A DNA stretch of 64,000 bases from Deltaproteobacteria bacterium (lineage in GTDB: Bacteria; Myxococcota_A; UBA9160; UBA6930): contig JAJDAP010000076.1 in the NCBI GenBank assembly GCA_029261795.1, positions 1 through 64,000 on the forward strand, given 5' to 3'. Positions 62,690-64,000 of this stretch are shown here, piece by piece. Positions within the stretch are counted from its first letter, which is position 1, and each line of letters opens with the position of its first letter. The translations under genes and the position numbers were made by a program. A model generated the notes under the pieces. It was given only the letters and a program-made list of their open reading frames with translations, did not search any database and was not told where the DNA came from.

Positions 62690-63125
62690 AGTAGCTTCCG
62701 TCGTTGGCCCGGATGATGTCGTCGCGACTCGATTTCGCGGTCAGGGGTGCCACGGAACGGCCGTCTGGCCCATTGCTCCAGAGGTCGTAGTCGGAATTGA
62801 TCGGGACCAGGAACTTGTCCTTGCGGGCCTTTCCCGGCGGAGAATTCCCCAGGTTCGTGTACTGGTAGGGATTGCCCCAGGGATCGCGCAGGGTGTCCAT
62901 GCCGACATCCGCCAGGCTGGCCGGGAGCGTTCCGCCGCTGGATTCGAACGTGTCGACCGCGGTCTCGATCGACTTCATGTGAACGATCACCTGGCTACCC
63001 CGGGCGCGCTCTTGATAGGTCCGGAACGCCGGCATGGCAGTCGCCGCCAGCAGGCCGATGATGGCCACCACGAAGCTGAGTTCGATGAGCGTGAATCCGC
63101 TCAGCGGGTGTTCTTGCGACGCCAT
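62667..63125 (-). CDS. GspG-like type II secretion pseudopilin
   Basis: 152 residues. Type IV prepilin leader SGFTLIELSFVVAIIGLLAA with the Gly/Phe cleavage site and conserved Glu5, then a helical stalk and the GspG-like DPWGNPYQYTNLGN region, calcium loop area (SNGPDGR). The gene overlaps the preceding lipoprotein gene (25 bases) and the following EAL gene (23 bases), so the three are one tightly packed unit. Other gsp genes are not present in the window. Confidence 0.85.
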   Translation of the reverse strand: MASQEHPLSGFTLIELSFVVAIIGLLAATAMPAFRTYQERARGSQVIVHMKSIETAVDTFESSGGTLPASLADVGMDTLRDPWGNPYQYTNLGNSPPGKARKDKFLVPINSDYDLWSNGPDGRSVAPLTAKSSRDDIIRANDGSYYGRASAY

Positions 63126-63487
63126 TTGAACGGGATCTTTCCGACCCTGAGGGTCGGGTTCGTCATCGATGAGACCACGAGCTCGAGATGGTCGGCATAG
63201 CCCTCGTCAGCCATGTAGTGCAGCCGGAAGATGCGAGCCTCGCCCTCTTTCTTGAAATCGACCCGGTCGATCGCGAGACGGTCGAGTTCGACAGTCCCGA
63301 CGCCGAGGATGACTTCCTTGCGGCGCACTTCGAGAAATCGCTTCTGGTAGCGTGCCGCGTCCGTCTTCCAGATCCCCTGGATCTCCTCGGGAACCTCCGC
63401 AATCGCACGGGTTCCGTCGCAACCGGCAAGAAGGTGAACGATGATCAGGAGGAATGGGATAGCGCGCATCAACGCTGGAATCGGCAT
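63101..63487 (-). CDS. Hypothetical lipoprotein upstream of the pseudopilin
   Basis: 128 residues with a short lipoprotein signal ending in lipobox LLAGC. The mature part is small and charged: EIQGIWKTDAARYQKRFLEV, GTVELDRLAIDRVDFKKEGE, ARIFRLHYMADEGY and PFKWRRKNTR. A similar small soluble fold is not recognised. Its stop overlaps the pseudopilin start, so it may be a dedicated secretion-system partner. A start six codons later is possible. Confidence 0.65.
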   Translation of the reverse strand: MPIPALMRAIPFLLIIVHLLAGCDGTRAIAEVPEEIQGIWKTDAARYQKRFLEVRRKEVILGVGTVELDRLAIDRVDFKKEGEARIFRLHYMADEGYADHLELVVSSMTNPTLRVGKIPFKWRRKNTR

Positions 63488-63553
63488 TTCTGCGCACCAA
63501 CCTGAGCCCCGTCTGCCCCGAATGCATGTGCAGAAGTCGGGCCCAAGACCCCG

Positions 63554-64000
63554 TCAATGCGAGGGAACGATCTCCAGCCGCGTGAGATCTTCCACGCTCT
63601 GACGGGCTCGCACGCACACCGCCTTGGCGTCGGAAACCAGCACCTCGGCGGGCAGCGGCTTGCTGTTGTAGTTCGATGCCATCACGAAGCCGTAGGCGCC
63701 GGCGCATTCGATCAGCAGCAGATCTCCGACCTTCGCGTCCGGTAGGCGCTGGGTACGGACGAAGCCGCCCTCTTCCTGGGTGAAGATGTCGCCGGATTCA
63801 CAGAGGGGGCCGCCCACCACGAGATCCCGCAGCTCGCGGGGCCCGTCGTCCGCGGGCGCGAGCGACATCGGATGATAGGCGCCGTACATGACCGGCCGCG
63901 CCAGGACATTGAAGCCAGCGTCGACCAGTACGAAATCGTTGGCGCCCTGACGCTTGCGCGCGCGCACCTCGGTGACGAGCGTCCCGGCCTCGGCAACCAG
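63554..64000 (-). CDS. lysA: Diaminopimelate decarboxylase, C-terminal part (runs off the right edge)
   Basis: About 149 residues visible. RARKRQGANDFVLVDAGFN, RPVMYGAYHPMSLAPAD, VVGGPLCESGDIFTQEEGG with the catalytic C-E-S-G-D, and NYNSKPLPAEVLVSDAKA are signatures of the C-terminal beta domain. PLP lysine lies outside. It converts meso-diaminopimelate to lysine. The frame continues past base 64000. Confidence 0.9.
   Translation of the reverse strand: MVAEAGTLVTEVRARKRQGANDFVLVDAGFNVLARPVMYGAYHPMSLAPADDGPRELRDLVVGGPLCESGDIFTQEEGGFVRTQRLPDAKVGDLLLIECAGAYGFVMASNYNSKPLPAEVLVSDAKAVCVRARQSVEDLTRLEIVPSH

Overview
The window is G+C-rich, densely coded DNA from a Gram-negative bacterium. Outer-membrane porins, SPII lipoproteins, a monofunctional peptidoglycan transglycosylase and a GspG-type pseudopilin show the envelope type. 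The mix of B12-dependent ribonucleotide reductase, F420-type enzymes (an NADPH:F420 reductase and two luciferase-like oxidoreductases), cytochrome P450, Coq4, MaoC-type dehydratases and a methylsuccinyl-CoA-dehydrogenase-like acyl-CoA dehydrogenase suggests an aerobic, lipid- and acid-degrading member of the former Deltaproteobacteria (Myxococcota, Binatota or relatives). This placement is an inference from gene content only.

Layout. 1-5 kb: end of an IS630-type transposase, two tandem paralogous porins, and a PhoR/PhoB-like two-component pair, with porins and pair on one strand. 5-13 kb: secreted protein, lipoprotein SppA, class II RNR nrdJ with a long hairpin-rich upstream region, and a REC-PAS-GGDEF-EAL protein. 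12-18 kb: IMP-cyclohydrolase-like protein overlapping npdG, DUF971, a decayed RAYT remnant, mtgA, a secreted amidohydrolase, hpt and an internally deleted sterol desaturase pseudogene. 18-26 kb: PQQ dehydrogenase, two truncated genes facing each other, an inositol-phosphatase-family enzyme, a cupredoxin, a low-complexity lipoprotein, an acyl-CoA dehydrogenase, SurE and an apparently intact RAYT (REP-associated tyrosine transposase). 26-31 kb: a YfiR / CHASE8-chemoreceptor pair, dipeptidase and CDP-alcohol phosphatidyltransferase. 31-42 kb: catabolic block (PEP-mutase family, luciferase-like oxidoreductase, DJ-1/PfpI, MocR regulator, Coq4, TetR, amidohydrolase, VOC, phosphotransferase, P450), then lysS. 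42-52 kb: ferric-reductase-like membrane protein, second luciferase-like enzyme, ClpX-zinc-finger/HTH protein, APH-like kinase, esterase, split MaoC dehydratase, and an ArsR-SRPBCC-VOC operon. 52-64 kb: ribosomal genes rpmB, rpmE2, rpsN, then TraB/GumN, gamma-carbonic anhydrase, TetR, GNAT, MFS, purC, a Ser/Thr kinase with a cyclic-nucleotide-binding tail, an EAL protein overlapping a pseudopilin gene, and the 3' part of lysA.

Themes. Signalling is rich: a two-component pair, two EAL proteins, one chemoreceptor with a probable periplasmic partner, one Ser/Thr kinase, and MocR, ArsR and two TetR regulators. Three near-perfect operator palindromes sit beside the TetR, ArsR and ClpX-zinc-finger genes. 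Purine genes are scattered (hpt, IMP-cyclohydrolase-like, purC). The window also carries an unusual number of visible genome scars: four broken or truncated genes, a RAYT remnant, a porin C-terminal remnant and a dispersed palindromic repeat. No tRNA, rRNA or CRISPR array was seen.
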